Positions 16,627-26,447 of a DNA stretch of 64,000 bases are shown in pieces. This DNA is from Comamonas sp. lk (GTDB lineage Bacteria; Pseudomonadota; Gammaproteobacteria; Burkholderiales; Burkholderiaceae_C). A model generated the notes under the pieces. That model searched no databases, was not told where the DNA came from, and saw only the letters and a list, made by a program, of their open reading frames with translations. Location of the stretch: assembly GCF_900564145.1 (NCBI RefSeq), contig NZ_UOOB01000001.1, positions 2,358,754 through 2,422,753 of the forward strand. Reading direction: 5' to 3'. How positions within the stretch are numbered: the first letter of the stretch is position 1; each line of letters begins with the position of its first letter. Both the position numbers and the translations under genes were made by a program.

Positions 16627-17654
16627 GCGCCCGGCAGCAGGATTCTCGCCAGCAGACCTGGGCACTGAATCTGGCCTTGCTTTTGGCCTTGACGGCTCTG
16701 GCTGCCGTGTCGCTGGGCATAGGTTCGGTCTCCATCGGCGTTGCAGATTGGTGGAGTGCCGTGTCGCAGCCGCAAGAAGTCACGGAGCTGGCGCTGCGTC
16801 ACCGCGCCATTCTGGAGCAGGTGCGGCTGCCGCGTGTGCTGCTGGCCATCGTGGTCGGCATGTCGCTGGGCACGGCGGGCGCTGCGCTGCAAGGCCTGTT
16901 GCGCAACCCTTTGGCCGAGCCCGGTTTGCTGGGAGTCAGCTCCAGCGCCGGTCTGGGCGCTGTTTTGTGCATTTACTTCGGTCTATGGCACTGGAATGCC
17001 TGGTTGCTGCCCGTGGTCGCCATGGGCGCTGCCGGTCTGTCTACCCTGGTGCTCTACCGCATTGCCAGCCAAGGGGCCAGCAATCTGACCTTGATTCTGG
17101 CCGGTGTCGCGCTCTCGTCGCTGACGGCCGCGCTGACCTCGCTGGCCATCAATCTGGCGCCTACGCCCACCGACATGCAGGACATCGTGCTGTGGTTGAT
17201 GGGTTCGCTGGCCGACCGCAGCTTTGACGAGCTGCGCCTGTGCCTGCCCTTCATCGCGCTGGGACTGGCCTTGCTGGCCTTCAGTGCCCGCCAGCTGGAT
17301 GCCCTGACGCTGGGCGAGGATGAAGCGCGCAGCGTGGGAGTGAATCTGCCCCGGCTGCGGGCGCAAATCATCGTGGGTACGGCGCTTTGCGTGGGTGCCA
17401 GCGTGGCCGTCACGGGCACGATAGGCTTTATTGGCCTGGTCGTGCCGCATCTGTTTCGCTCTGCCGTAGGCTACAAACCTTCGCGTCTGATGCTGCCCAG
17501 CGCCTTGGGCGGTGCCGCCTTGCTGCTGGCTGCCGACATTGCGCTGCGCTTACTCAGCGGTCGTGTCGAGCTGATGCTGGGCGTGGTGACGGCCTTGATG
17601 GGCGCGCCCTTCTTTCTGTATCTGGTGCTGCGCGAGCGCTGGAGGACACGCTGA
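16623..17654 (+). CDS. btuC: FecCD/BtuC-family ABC transporter permease
   Basis: A 343-residue inner-membrane permease with about ten predicted hydrophobic helices. Family marks are VRLPRVLLAIVVGMSLGTAGAA-like text (split here as VRLPRVLLAIVVGMSLG and AALQGLLRNPLAEPGLLG) and GTIGFIGLVVPHLFRS, the segment contacting the ATPase. The start overlaps the end of the binding protein by four bases (ATGA), and its stop overlaps the next ATG. It should carry corrinoid across the inner membrane. Confidence 0.9.
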   Translation: MSARQQDSRQQTWALNLALLLALTALAAVSLGIGSVSIGVADWWSAVSQPQEVTELALRHRAILEQVRLPRVLLAIVVGMSLGTAGAALQGLLRNPLAEPGLLGVSSSAGLGAVLCIYFGLWHWNAWLLPVVAMGAAGLSTLVLYRIASQGASNLTLILAGVALSSLTAALTSLAINLAPTPTDMQDIVLWLMGSLADRSFDELRLCLPFIALGLALLAFSARQLDALTLGEDEARSVGVNLPRLRAQIIVGTALCVGASVAVTGTIGFIGLVVPHLFRSAVGYKPSRLMLPSALGGAALLLAADIALRLLSGRVELMLGVVTALMGAPFFLYLVLRERWRTR

Positions 17655-18439
17655 TGCAAGTGTTATCCGTGGATTCGCTGCGGGTCGGCCTTGCCGGCAG
17701 AGATTGCGTGCATGGACTCTCGTTTGAGGTTCGCGCCGGTGAGCTGTTTGCGCTGATAGGCCCCAACGGAGCCGGCAAGAGCACGGCTTTGCGGGCCATG
17801 GCCCAGCTCTTGCCCCACCAGGGAACGGTACGTCTGGACGGCGAGGATCTGGAGCGGCTTTCCGCCGCCCAGCGAGCCAGGCGCATTGCCTATCTGGCGC
17901 AAGGCGATCAGGTGGTCTGGCCGCTCAAGGTGCGCGATTTTGTGGCGCTAGGGCGTTTACCGCACCAGCGTGGCTGGGCCAGAAACTCGCAGTCGCACGA
18001 AGATGCTCAGGCGGTTGACAGAGCGCTGGACGCCATGCATCTGAGCTCCATGCAGCAGCGCAATCTGGATCAGCTCTCGGGCGGAGAACGCGCCCGGGCG
18101 CGTCTGGCCCGGGCATTGGCCGTGCAGGCGCCGCTGCTGCTGGCCGACGAACCCGTGGCGGCGCTGGACCCTTATCACCAACTGAGTGTGATGGAGCTGC
18201 TGCGTGCCCAGTGCAATGCCGGCAGCGCCGTGGTAGTGGTCCTGCACGACCTGACCTTGGCCAGCCGCTTTTGCAACCGCGTGCTTTTGCTCAATCAAGG
18301 CCGGATCACGGCCTGCGGCGAGCCGCGCAAAGTTTTGACGCCCGCACATCTGCAACAGGTCTACCAGGTGCAGGCCATGCATGGCGAGCATGAGAGCCAG
18401 GGCTATGTCGTGCCCTGGAGCTGCAGGCCCAGTACCTGA
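17654..18439 (+). CDS. btuD: ABC transporter ATP-binding protein, BtuD-like
   Basis: A 261-residue ABC ATPase. Walker A GPNGAGKST starts at residue 36, the signature is LSGGERARARLARAL, and Walker B with the catalytic Glu is LLLADEPVAALD, followed by the H-loop VVLHDLTLA. The ATG at 17654 shares its A with the TGA of the permease gene. It powers the BtuFC importer. The following gap of 53 bp to cobW has no obvious terminator. Confidence 0.92.
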   Translation: MQVLSVDSLRVGLAGRDCVHGLSFEVRAGELFALIGPNGAGKSTALRAMAQLLPHQGTVRLDGEDLERLSAAQRARRIAYLAQGDQVVWPLKVRDFVALGRLPHQRGWARNSQSHEDAQAVDRALDAMHLSSMQQRNLDQLSGGERARARLARALAVQAPLLLADEPVAALDPYHQLSVMELLRAQCNAGSAVVVVLHDLTLASRFCNRVLLLNQGRITACGEPRKVLTPAHLQQVYQVQAMHGEHESQGYVVPWSCRPST

Positions 18440-18492
18440 GCGCCGCTACGCAGCAGCGGCATTTGTGAGAACTTATTTTTTGGAGTAAAGCT

Positions 18493-19569
18493 ATGAACAG
18501 CAGCAAGAAAATTCCCGCCACCATCGTGACCGGCTTTTTGGGCAGCGGCAAAACCACCTTGCTACGCCATATTCTGGAGAATGCCAACGGCCGCCGCATT
18601 GCCGTGATCGTCAATGAATTTGGCGAGCTGGGCATCGACGGCGATATTTTGCGCAGCTGCGGCATTGGCTGCGACGACGATGGCGTCGAGCAGGGCGGCC
18701 AGCTGTATGAGCTGGCCAATGGCTGCCTGTGCTGCACGGTGCAGGAAGAGTTCTACCCCGTGATGCGCCAGCTGATAGAGCGCCGTGACGAGATTGATCA
18801 CATCCTGATCGAGACCAGCGGTCTGGCCCTGCCCAAGCCCCTGGTCCAGGCCTTCAACTGGCCCGAGATCAAGAATGCCTGCACCGTCGATGCCGTGATC
18901 ACCGTGGTGGATGTGCCCGCCACTGCGGCCGGCCAGTTTGCGGCCAACCCGGCGGCCGTGGATGCGCAGCGCAAGCTGGACCCCAATCTGGACCATGAGT
19001 CGCCGCTGCACGAGCTGTTTGAAGATCAACTGATCTCCGCCGATCTGGTGGTGCTGAGCAAGCTGGATCAAGCCAGTGCGCAGGACCGCGCCAAGGTGGA
19101 AGCCATTGTGCGCGAAGAGATTCCTGCGCAAGTCAAGATCGTGGCGGCCGACCATGGCCGCATCGATCTGGGCGTGGTGCTGGGCCTGTCCAGCGCTTCG
19201 GAAGAGACCATAGAGCAACGCAAGGGTCATCACGATCATGAGGGCGCGCATGACCATGATGAACACGATCACGAGGAATTTGACTCCATCGTCATCAAGC
19301 TGCCCGAAGTCGAGCGCGAGGCCTTGCTCGAAGCCATGGAGCAAATCGTAGCCAAGCACACGGTGTATCGCATCAAGGGTTTTGTGGCTCTGCCCGGCAA
19401 GCCCATGCGCCTGGTGGTGCACGGCGTGGGCAAGCGCTTCGACAGCTATTTCGATCGCCTGTGGCGTGCCGCTGAAGAGCGTCAGACCTATCTGGTTTTC
19501 ATAGGCCACGACCTGGATGAAAACGACATCCGCGCCGAGCTGAATGCTCAGATGGCGGGAGTGCTCTGA
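18493..19569 (+). CDS. cobW: CobW-family metallochaperone GTPase
   Basis: A 358-residue G3E GTPase. The P-loop GFLGSGKTT is at residues 14-22, the metal-binding CxCC motif (CLCC) at 78-81, and the base-recognition motif SKLD lies near residue 190. A histidine/aspartate-rich stretch ([18 protein letters not shown], about 246-263) separates the GTPase from the C-terminal CobW domain and probably buffers metal. Family members deliver Co(II) or Zn(II); next to cobN, cobalt delivery to the chelatase is the likely role. Its stop overlaps the cobN start by one base. Confidence 0.93.
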   Translation: MNSSKKIPATIVTGFLGSGKTTLLRHILENANGRRIAVIVNEFGELGIDGDILRSCGIGCDDDGVEQGGQLYELANGCLCCTVQEEFYPVMRQLIERRDEIDHILIETSGLALPKPLVQAFNWPEIKNACTVDAVITVVDVPATAAGQFAANPAAVDAQRKLDPNLDHESPLHELFEDQLISADLVVLSKLDQASAQDRAKVEAIVREEIPAQVKIVAADHGRIDLGVVLGLSSASEETIEQRKGHHDHEGAHDHDEHDHEEFDSIVIKLPEVEREALLEAMEQIVAKHTVYRIKGFVALPGKPMRLVVHGVGKRFDSYFDRLWRAAEERQTYLVFIGHDLDENDIRAELNAQMAGVL

Positions 19570-22500
19570 TGCACCTGCTTGCCGTTCAGCCCGGTGGCTT
19601 TGTAGATGACGAAGCCTTTGTTGCCAGCATGGAGCAGACGCCCGGCCAGATCGTGATTCTGAGTGCGGCCGACACCACCTTGGCGCTGCTGGCCGACGCC
19701 TATGCGCAGCTGCAATCGGGCGTGGACGGCGAGCAGATGCCCAGTGTTCGCCTCGCCAATCTGATGCATTTGCGCCAGCCGGCTTCGGTGGATCTTTACG
19801 TGGACGAGGTCTTGCAGCATGCCAGGGTGATCGTGATCGATCACCTGGGAGGCGAGAGCTACTGGCCTTATGGCACGGACCGCATACGCGACATCTGCCG
19901 CCGCCATCGCATTGCGCTGGTCATGTTCTCCGGCGACACCACCGAAGATCTGAATCTGCTGCAAAAAAGCACGGCCAGCATGGAGCAGTGCCGCACGCTG
20001 TGGCGCTATCTGCGCGAAGGCGGTGCGGCCAATGCACGCGAGCTGTTTGGCTATCTGTGGCACGCGTTTCTGGAGGGGCCGCAGCAGGCGCTGCCGCCCA
20101 GGCCTTTGCCGCCGGTGTCGGTGTATCACCCCGAGCTGACCAGCGCTTCGGCTGAGGCCTGGCAGCAAGCCGGGAAGATGCAATGGCATGCTGGCGCTCC
20201 CGTGGTGCTGGTGGTGTTCTACCGCGCCCATCTGCAGTCCGGCAATACGCGCGTGTTCGACGCCTTGTGCGAGCAACTGCTCAAGAAAGGCCTGAATCCG
20301 TTGCCGCTGGCCCTGCTATCGCTCAAGGATGCGGACTGCCTGAGCATGCTGCACGCCTTGTGCGCCGAGCACCAGGTGGCGCTGATTCTCAACACCACGG
20401 CATTTTCCCAGTCGTCGCTGGAGACGCCTGGTGATCATGCGCTGGCCGGCGACATCCCGGTGCTGCAGCTGATCCTGTCTGGCGGCAACGAACAAAGCTG
20501 GCTTAACGATGCGCATGGCTTGCAGCCCCGCGATATCGCCATGCATGTGGCCATGCCGGAGGTGGATGGGCGCATCATCACGCGCGCCATCAGCTTCAAA
20601 GGCCTGTCTCACCGCAGCGAGCTGACGCAGTCGGACGTGGTGCAGTACCAGGCGCATGCGGAGCGCATGGCTTTTGTGGTGGAGCTGGCCAGGCGCTGGT
20701 GTGCTTTGAGATCCAAGCCCAATGCCGACAAGCGGCTGGCGCTGATCCTGGCCAACTACCCGACCAAGGAAGGGCGCATCGGCAACGGCGTCGGGCTGGA
20801 TACGCCAGCTTCCGTTATACAGATACTGCAGGAGCTTGAGCGCCAGGGCTATACGCTGGATGGCTTGCCTGCCGATGGCGATGCGCTGATGCAGACGTTG
20901 CAGCACGGCATCACCAACGATCCCGACTCGTGGCAGCTGCGGCCCGCCTGGCAAAGTCTGGATCTGGCGAGCTATCAGCAATATTTCGACAGCCTGCCGG
21001 AGGCGAACCGGCAGGCCATTGAGCAGCGCTGGGGCGAGCCCCGACAGGACCCCATGCTGCGCAACGGCCGCTTCATGATCGCCGGACTGCGCCTGGGTCA
21101 GGTGTTTGTGGGCATACAGCCGGCCCGTGGCTACCAGCTCGATGCCATGGCCAGCTACCACGATCCCGACCTGGTGCCGCCACATTACTACCTGGCTTTC
21201 TACCATTGGCTGCGCACGGCCTGGGCCGCCGATGCCATGGTCCATGTGGGCAAGCACGGCAATCTGGAATGGCTGCCGGGCAAGAGCGTGGCCCTGGCCC
21301 AGACCTGCTGGCCGGATCTGGTGTTCGGCCCCATGCCGCATCTGTATCCCTTCATCGTCAACGATCCCGGCGAAGGCACGCAGGCCAAACGCCGGGCACA
21401 GGCCGTCATCATTGACCACCTGATGCCGCCGCTGACGCGCGCCGAAAGCTATGGGCCCACCCGTGATCTGGAGCGCATGGTTGACGAGTACTACGAAGCC
21501 ATCACCCTGGACGCGCGCCGCGCCAAGCTTTTGCGCAAGCAGATTCTGGCGCACATCGTGGCCCATGATCTGCACCAGGATCTGGGTCTGGCGGCGCCGC
21601 GCTCGCCAGAGGATGAGCAGCAACTGCTCAACAAGACCGATGCCTATCTGTGCGAGCTCAAGGAAAGTCAGATCCGCGACGGTTTGCATATATTTGGCCG
21701 CTCGCCGCAGGACAGGCTGGAGCGAGACACCCTGCTGGCGCTGGCCCGCCACCCCGTGGGCAATGGCAAGGGCGGGCAGAACAGCCTGATTCGGGCGCTG
21801 GCGCAGGACTTGAAGCTGGGTGCAGATTTCAACCCGCTGGATGCCGACTGGGCGCAGCCATGGAATGGGCCGCGCCCCGAGTTGCTGGCCCAGGTGGACG
21901 CCCAGCTATGGCGGAGCACCGGCGACACCCGCGAACGCCTGGAATTGCTGTCGCTATTAATACTGGAGCGCGATGCGCTTATATATAAAGCGCTGGAGGC
22001 CGATTTTCCTCAAACCCAGGCCGTGCTGCAGCGGGTGGAACAGGATTTGCGCCCGCGCCTCAATCAATGCGGTCCGCAGGAGTTGCTGCAGCTGATGCGC
22101 GGTCTGCAAGGGCGTTTTGTGCCCGCCGGCCCCAGCGGTGCACCCACGCGCGGCAGGCCCGATGTGCTGCCCACGGGGCGCAATTTCTTCTCCATCGATA
22201 CGCGTGCCGTGCCAACGCCTACCAGCTGGACCTTGGGCCTGAAGTCTGCCAATTTGCTGGTGGAAAAATACGCGCAAGAGCATGGTGAGTATCCGCAGTC
22301 GCTGGGCCTGTCGGTCTGGGGGACGGCCACCATGCGCACCGGCGGTGACGATATTGCACAGGCACTGGCCTTGCTGGGCGTACGTCCGACCTGGGCGGAC
22401 GGCAGCTGGCGGGTCAGTGATTTTGAAGTGCTGCCCATGTCGGTGCTGGGCCGCCCCCGGGTCGATGTCACGCTGCGGGTATCGGGCTTTTTCCGCGATG

Positions 22501-23381
22501 CATTCACCAATGTGATCCGCCTGTTTGATGCCGCCGTACAGAAAGTGGCGGCGCTGGAGGACGAGGATGCTTTCACCAACCCCATACGGGCCCGGGTGCT
22601 GCGCGAAGCCGAGCAACTGCAGTCGCAAGGCATGGCGCCCACGGATGCCCGCCATCAGGCCGGACTGCGTGTTTTTGGCGCCAAGCCCGGCAGCTATGGG
22701 GCGGGCTTGCAGGGCCTGATTGACGGCCGCAACTGGGACAGCGATGAAGACCTGGCCACGGCTTATCGCAACTGGGGCGCTTATGCCTATGGGCAAAAGG
22801 ACAACGGCACGGCCGTGCCAGACACCTTTGTGCGCCGGCTGTCGGATATGCAGCTGGTGGTGCACAACCAGGACAACCGCGAGCACGATGTGCTGGATTC
22901 GGACGACTACTACCAGTTCCAGGGCGGCATGGCGGCTGCCGTGCGCCACTTCAGCGGTCAGCAGCCGGCGCTGTATTTCGGCGATCACAGCAATCCCGAA
23001 TCGCCGCGCATGCGCACCTTGCAGGAAGAGATCAGCCGCGTCGTGCGCTCCCGGGTCACCAATCCCAAATGGATTGAAGGCGTCAAGCGCCATGGCTACA
23101 AGGGCGCTTTCGAGATTGCAGCCACGGTGGACTATCTGTTTGCCTTTGATGCCACGGCGCGCGTGGTGCGCGATGACCAATATGCGCGCGTCACCGAGGC
23201 TTTTGTGAGTGATGCGGACACGCGAGCCTTTATGCAAAAGCACAACCCTCAGGCCTTTCATGGCATGTGCGAGCGCCTGCTGGAAGCCATACAGCGTGGC
23301 CTGTGGCAGGAAAGTGCCGACTATCAACCCTTGCTGGAGCAGCATCTGCTGCAGACAGAACAAATGCTGGAGCAGCAATGA
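19569..23381 (+). CDS. cobN: Cobaltochelatase subunit CobN
   Basis: A 1270-residue CobN/ChlH-type large chelatase subunit that inserts Co(II) into hydrogenobyrinic acid a,c-diamide with ATP. The conserved HVGKHGNLEWLPGKSVAL segment lies near residues 556-573, and GNGVGLDTPAS and GRNFFSIDTRAVPTPT are further family blocks. Length matches CobN of aerobic producers. An AT-rich palindrome at 21975-21993 encodes DALIYKALE with several rare codons and resembles the dispersed repeats of this genome. The stop overlaps the next gene's ATG (ATGA). Partner subunits are the two genes that follow. Confidence 0.95.
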   Translation: MHLLAVQPGGFVDDEAFVASMEQTPGQIVILSAADTTLALLADAYAQLQSGVDGEQMPSVRLANLMHLRQPASVDLYVDEVLQHARVIVIDHLGGESYWPYGTDRIRDICRRHRIALVMFSGDTTEDLNLLQKSTASMEQCRTLWRYLREGGAANARELFGYLWHAFLEGPQQALPPRPLPPVSVYHPELTSASAEAWQQAGKMQWHAGAPVVLVVFYRAHLQSGNTRVFDALCEQLLKKGLNPLPLALLSLKDADCLSMLHALCAEHQVALILNTTAFSQSSLETPGDHALAGDIPVLQLILSGGNEQSWLNDAHGLQPRDIAMHVAMPEVDGRIITRAISFKGLSHRSELTQSDVVQYQAHAERMAFVVELARRWCALRSKPNADKRLALILANYPTKEGRIGNGVGLDTPASVIQILQELERQGYTLDGLPADGDALMQTLQHGITNDPDSWQLRPAWQSLDLASYQQYFDSLPEANRQAIEQRWGEPRQDPMLRNGRFMIAGLRLGQVFVGIQPARGYQLDAMASYHDPDLVPPHYYLAFYHWLRTAWAADAMVHVGKHGNLEWLPGKSVALAQTCWPDLVFGPMPHLYPFIVNDPGEGTQAKRRAQAVIIDHLMPPLTRAESYGPTRDLERMVDEYYEAITLDARRAKLLRKQILAHIVAHDLHQDLGLAAPRSPEDEQQLLNKTDAYLCELKESQIRDGLHIFGRSPQDRLERDTLLALARHPVGNGKGGQNSLIRALAQDLKLGADFNPLDADWAQPWNGPRPELLAQVDAQLWRSTGDTRERLELLSLLILERDALIYKALEADFPQTQAVLQRVEQDLRPRLNQCGPQELLQLMRGLQGRFVPAGPSGAPTRGRPDVLPTGRNFFSIDTRAVPTPTSWTLGLKSANLLVEKYAQEHGEYPQSLGLSVWGTATMRTGGDDIAQALALLGVRPTWADGSWRVSDFEVLPMSVLGRPRVDVTLRVSGFFRDAFTNVIRLFDAAVQKVAALEDEDAFTNPIRARVLREAEQLQSQGMAPTDARHQAGLRVFGAKPGSYGAGLQGLIDGRNWDSDEDLATAYRNWGAYAYGQKDNGTAVPDTFVRRLSDMQLVVHNQDNREHDVLDSDDYYQFQGGMAAAVRHFSGQQPALYFGDHSNPESPRMRTLQEEISRVVRSRVTNPKWIEGVKRHGYKGAFEIAATVDYLFAFDATARVVRDDQYARVTEAFVSDADTRAFMQKHNPQAFHGMCERLLEAIQRGLWQESADYQPLLEQHLLQTEQMLEQQ
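21975..21993. repeat. AT-rich palindrome inside cobN, resembling the dispersed repeat family
   Basis: GCGCTT-ATATATA-AAGCGC is a perfect 6-bp inverted repeat in an otherwise GC-rich gene. The surrounding codons (CTA TTA ATA upstream, CTT ATA TAT AAA inside) are rare here. The AGCGCTT and AAGCGCTGG words match arms of the repeats at 5436-5512 and 11726-11758. Confidence 0.45.
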
Positions 23382-24475
23382 GCACCGTATCAAGAAGCGA
23401 GCCCCTGTGTTTCCCGTTTACGGCGCTTGAGGGCCAGCAGCCGCTGCAACTGGCCTTGCTGCTGCTGGCCGTGGACCCGTTATTGGGCGGCGTGCTGGTC
23501 GAAGGGCCGCGGGGTACGGCCAAGTCCACCAGCGCCCGCGCGCTGGCCGAGCTGCTGCCCGCCGGGCGATTTGTGAATCTGCCGCTGGGCACGACCGAGG
23601 AACAGCTGCAAGGCTCTCTGGACCTGCAGGCCGCGCTCAAACACTCCGAAGTGCAGTTCAAGCCCGGCCTGCTGGCGCAAGCCCATCAGGGCTTGCTGTA
23701 TGTGGACGAGGTCAATTTGCTGCCCGACGGTTTGGTGGACTTGCTGCTGGATGTGAGCGCCAGCGGCATCAACCGCGTGGAGCGCGATGGGGTGTCCCAT
23801 CAGCATGCAGCGCGCATGGCCCTGGTCGGCACCATGAACCCGGAAGAGGGGCAGTTGCGTCCGCAACTGCTGGATCGCTTCGGGCTGTTTGTGCGTCTTG
23901 CCAATGTGCCCGATGTGGCCACGCGCAAGCGCATTGTGCTGACGCGCATGGCGTTCGACACCGATCCTGTGGGCTTTGTGGCCAGGTATGCCGAGGCTCA
24001 GAACCAGCTGCTGGCCCAGATCACGGCTGCCAGGGGCAGGGTGGACGCCATCACATGGCCTGAGGCCGTATTCGACAAGGTTGCGAGGCTGTGCCAGCTG
24101 GCGCAGGTGGATGGCGTGCGCGCCGACCTCGTCATGCTTCGCGCTGCCCGCGCCCATGCCGCCTTGCAAGGGCGCTTGGAAGTGAGCGGCGCCGATGTGG
24201 ACATCGTGGCGGAGCTGGCTCTGGCCCATCGCCGCAACCCGCAGGCACCGCAGGAAACAACGCCGCCGCCAGCTTCGGATGCAGCGTCCGAAAGCCAGCC
24301 GGAGCAGCCGCCTCAGTCGCAATCCCAGCCTCAGTCCCAGACCGAGCAGCCAGCAGAAAATTCAGCCGGCAGCGGCTCTTCGGCTGCCGAAGGCTGGGGC
24401 GGGATGGCCGCACCCCAGCCGGTGGCGATTCAGACCGTCAAGGAGTTGAGGCCTTTCAACACAAAAAAAGCCTGA
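23378..24475 (+). CDS. AAA+ magnesium/cobalt chelatase ATPase subunit (ChlI/BchI-like)
   Basis: A 365-residue AAA+ ATPase. Walker A (GPRGTAKST) is near residue 43, Walker B (LLYVDEVNLLPD) near 107, and the sensor/arginine region reads LVGTMNPEEGQLRPQLLDRFG. This is the ChlI pattern rather than the CobS pattern of the classical CobNST enzyme. A C-terminal tail rich in Gln, Pro and Ser (about residues 290-345) forms a flexible linker, as found at the start of ChlD proteins. The ATG overlaps the cobN stop; its own stop overlaps the next gene. It probably drives CobN. The start at 23378 avoids a longer frame that overlaps cobN. Confidence 0.9.
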   Translation: MSTVSRSEPLCFPFTALEGQQPLQLALLLLAVDPLLGGVLVEGPRGTAKSTSARALAELLPAGRFVNLPLGTTEEQLQGSLDLQAALKHSEVQFKPGLLAQAHQGLLYVDEVNLLPDGLVDLLLDVSASGINRVERDGVSHQHAARMALVGTMNPEEGQLRPQLLDRFGLFVRLANVPDVATRKRIVLTRMAFDTDPVGFVARYAEAQNQLLAQITAARGRVDAITWPEAVFDKVARLCQLAQVDGVRADLVMLRAARAHAALQGRLEVSGADVDIVAELALAHRRNPQAPQETTPPPASDAASESQPEQPPQSQSQPQSQTEQPAENSAGSGSSAAEGWGGMAAPQPVAIQTVKELRPFNTKKA

Positions 24476-25113
24476 TGCGTCCTGTTCTTCCCGGCAAAGC
24501 CAGAACAGGGCGCGGATTGAATTTCGCTCGAAAAGGGAGTGCGCAAACAAGCCTCAGCCGGCGGCTGGACTGGGTGAAGACTTTGGCTCGCAAAGGTTCG
24601 CAAGCGCTGGCGGTTGACCATTTTCGCCATCGCAAGCTGCCTGCCGGAGCATCCGTGCTGCATCTGGTGCTGCTGGATATGTCCTCATCCATGTTGCGTG
24701 CCGGCAAGCTGGCCAGAGCCAAGGGCTATCTGCTGGCCTTGATGCAGCAGGCCTACCGCGACCGTGAGCATGTGGGCGTGATCGGCTTTGGCGGGCTGGG
24801 TGCGCACTGGGTGCAGCAGCCGGCCAAGGCCCAGACCTTCAACGAAAGCTGGATTGCGCCTTTGGGCGGGGGAGGCGGCACGCCGCTGGAGTCCGGCCTG
24901 CGTTTGCTGTCGTCTGCGCTGCATGGCTCAAAGCGTCTGATCCATGTCTGGGTCATGACGGATGGCCGCCTGGCGCAGATTCCAGAGCGCCCGCAAGGCA
25001 TGGACCTGTGCACGATTGTGGATTTTGAGCTTGATGGTCTGAGGCTGCGCCGCTGCGAGGCTTTGGCCGAGCAATGGGCGGCGCAATGGATTGCCCCCGG
25101 TAGCACCCGGTGA
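24475..25113 (+). CDS. VWA-domain protein, ChlD/CobT-like chelatase partner
   Basis: A 212-residue von Willebrand factor A domain protein. The metal-ion-dependent adhesion site begins with DMSSSML near residue 67, with the Thr of GGGGTPLESGL and MTDGRL as the later parts. It corresponds to the C-terminal half of ChlD/BchD; the N-terminal AAA-like half and linker are missing or contributed by the preceding protein. The ATG shares a base with the stop of the ATPase gene (TGATG). It likely bridges the ATPase ring and CobN through its VWA domain. Confidence 0.88.
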   Translation: MRPVLPGKARTGRGLNFARKGSAQTSLSRRLDWVKTLARKGSQALAVDHFRHRKLPAGASVLHLVLLDMSSSMLRAGKLARAKGYLLALMQQAYRDREHVGVIGFGGLGAHWVQQPAKAQTFNESWIAPLGGGGGTPLESGLRLLSSALHGSKRLIHVWVMTDGRLAQIPERPQGMDLCTIVDFELDGLRLRRCEALAEQWAAQWIAPGSTR

Positions 25114-26447
25114 AGGACTTTATGCAGGAGAACCTTGCCGGGCGTAGTACCGCCGTAGTCCAGGGCTGGTGCCCTACGGGCTGGTGGCCCATGCAGGCGC
25201 AGGACGGCTGGATTGTGCGCATACGCCCCCATTGCGCCTCGGTTAGCGCAGAGCAATGGCTGGTGCTGGCCGAGTTGGCGCTGTCGCATGCCCATCCCGA
25301 GATCGAGCTGACCCGCCTGGGCAATGTGCAGCTGCGCGGGGTCAGCGAAGCGCATCTGTCCACTGTGCACTCTGCATTGTTGCAGGCGCATCTGCTGCCC
25401 GCAGACGCCGATGCCGATCAGGCGCCTGCCGTGCATTGCACGCCGTTTTATCGTCTTGGCGACCCGACGCATGCGCTGGCCGTCTTGCTGACGCAGACGG
25501 TTCAAACCCAGCTAAGCCCCAAAGCCTTGCACGGCAGGGGCCTGGAGGCACTGCCAAGCAAATTTGGTTTGGTGGTGGATGACTCGCGCCGCCGCATGAG
25601 TGGCATGGGGGCAGACCTTTGCCTATGGGTGGGCGACGACGGCCGCTATGGGCTTGGCCTGGGCGACTGCGGCCATGGGTATGGCTTCGATAAGGTCGAC
25701 GATGCGGTCGCCGCTGCTGTCAATGCCGCCCTGTGGTTTGCGCAGAAGCGCAGGGCTTTTACGCCTGCCCCTACGCGCCTGAAGAAACTGCAAATCCCGG
25801 ATGCGCTGGATCTTCCCTGTCTCAACCAAGCGGAGCGCTTCAGCGATGGGCCCGGCTTGGTTGAGGCGGAGCGCACAGTCCCGGTTCTTCCCGGGTTGCT
25901 GCAGGATGGCAGCCGGGTGATGGGCGCTCCTCTGGGGCGAATCGATGCCGCAGCAATGCACAGAGTCGTGCGTCATATGCCTTCGCAAGCCGAGATCCGT
26001 GTCACGCCATGGCGCTCGCTGTTGTTTGATGCTAAATCGCTGGCCTGTCAAATTGCCGCTGCCGAGCCTGCGTACTGGATTGCGCAGGCCGACGATGCCC
26101 GTCTGCGCGTATCGGCCTGCACCGGTGCGCCGCGCTGTACCCAGGCTCTTGTGACGGTTCAAGAGCTGGCGCTGTGGCTGGCACCGCAAGTGCCAGAGAA
26201 GGCGCATTTGCACCTCAGCGCTTGTGCCAAGTGCTGTGCACTCCCGCCAGAGGCCACGGCGGTACTGTTGGCCGTAGCGGGGGCAGACAGCCAGATCACC
26301 GAAAGCGCGGACCCGGTTGCCAGCCAGGCCGTGTTCCATGTATGCAGTCCGGACCGGATAGCCAATCCTGTTGCGCAAATTTCGCCTCAGGCCTTGAGCA
26401 ACAAGCCAAGCCAAATTTCCAAGCTGATTTATGACCTACACATATGA
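25110..26447 (+). CDS. cobG: Precorrin-3B synthase
   Basis: A 445-residue sirohaem/[4Fe-4S] protein of the nitrite/sulfite reductase family. CobG uses oxygen to convert precorrin-3A to precorrin-3B, so it marks the aerobic pathway. The cluster and sirohaem ligands are visible as Cys337-x5-Cys343 (CTGAPRC) and Cys372-x3-Cys376 (CAKCC). Two ferredoxin-like half-domains appear near residues 15-80 and 220-290. The start is a GTG overlapping the previous stop; an ATG four codons later is an alternative. It overlaps cobH by 17 bases. Confidence 0.92.
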   Translation: MKDFMQENLAGRSTAVVQGWCPTGWWPMQAQDGWIVRIRPHCASVSAEQWLVLAELALSHAHPEIELTRLGNVQLRGVSEAHLSTVHSALLQAHLLPADADADQAPAVHCTPFYRLGDPTHALAVLLTQTVQTQLSPKALHGRGLEALPSKFGLVVDDSRRRMSGMGADLCLWVGDDGRYGLGLGDCGHGYGFDKVDDAVAAAVNAALWFAQKRRAFTPAPTRLKKLQIPDALDLPCLNQAERFSDGPGLVEAERTVPVLPGLLQDGSRVMGAPLGRIDAAAMHRVVRHMPSQAEIRVTPWRSLLFDAKSLACQIAAAEPAYWIAQADDARLRVSACTGAPRCTQALVTVQELALWLAPQVPEKAHLHLSACAKCCALPPEATAVLLAVAGADSQITESADPVASQAVFHVCSPDRIANPVAQISPQALSNKPSQISKLIYDLHI

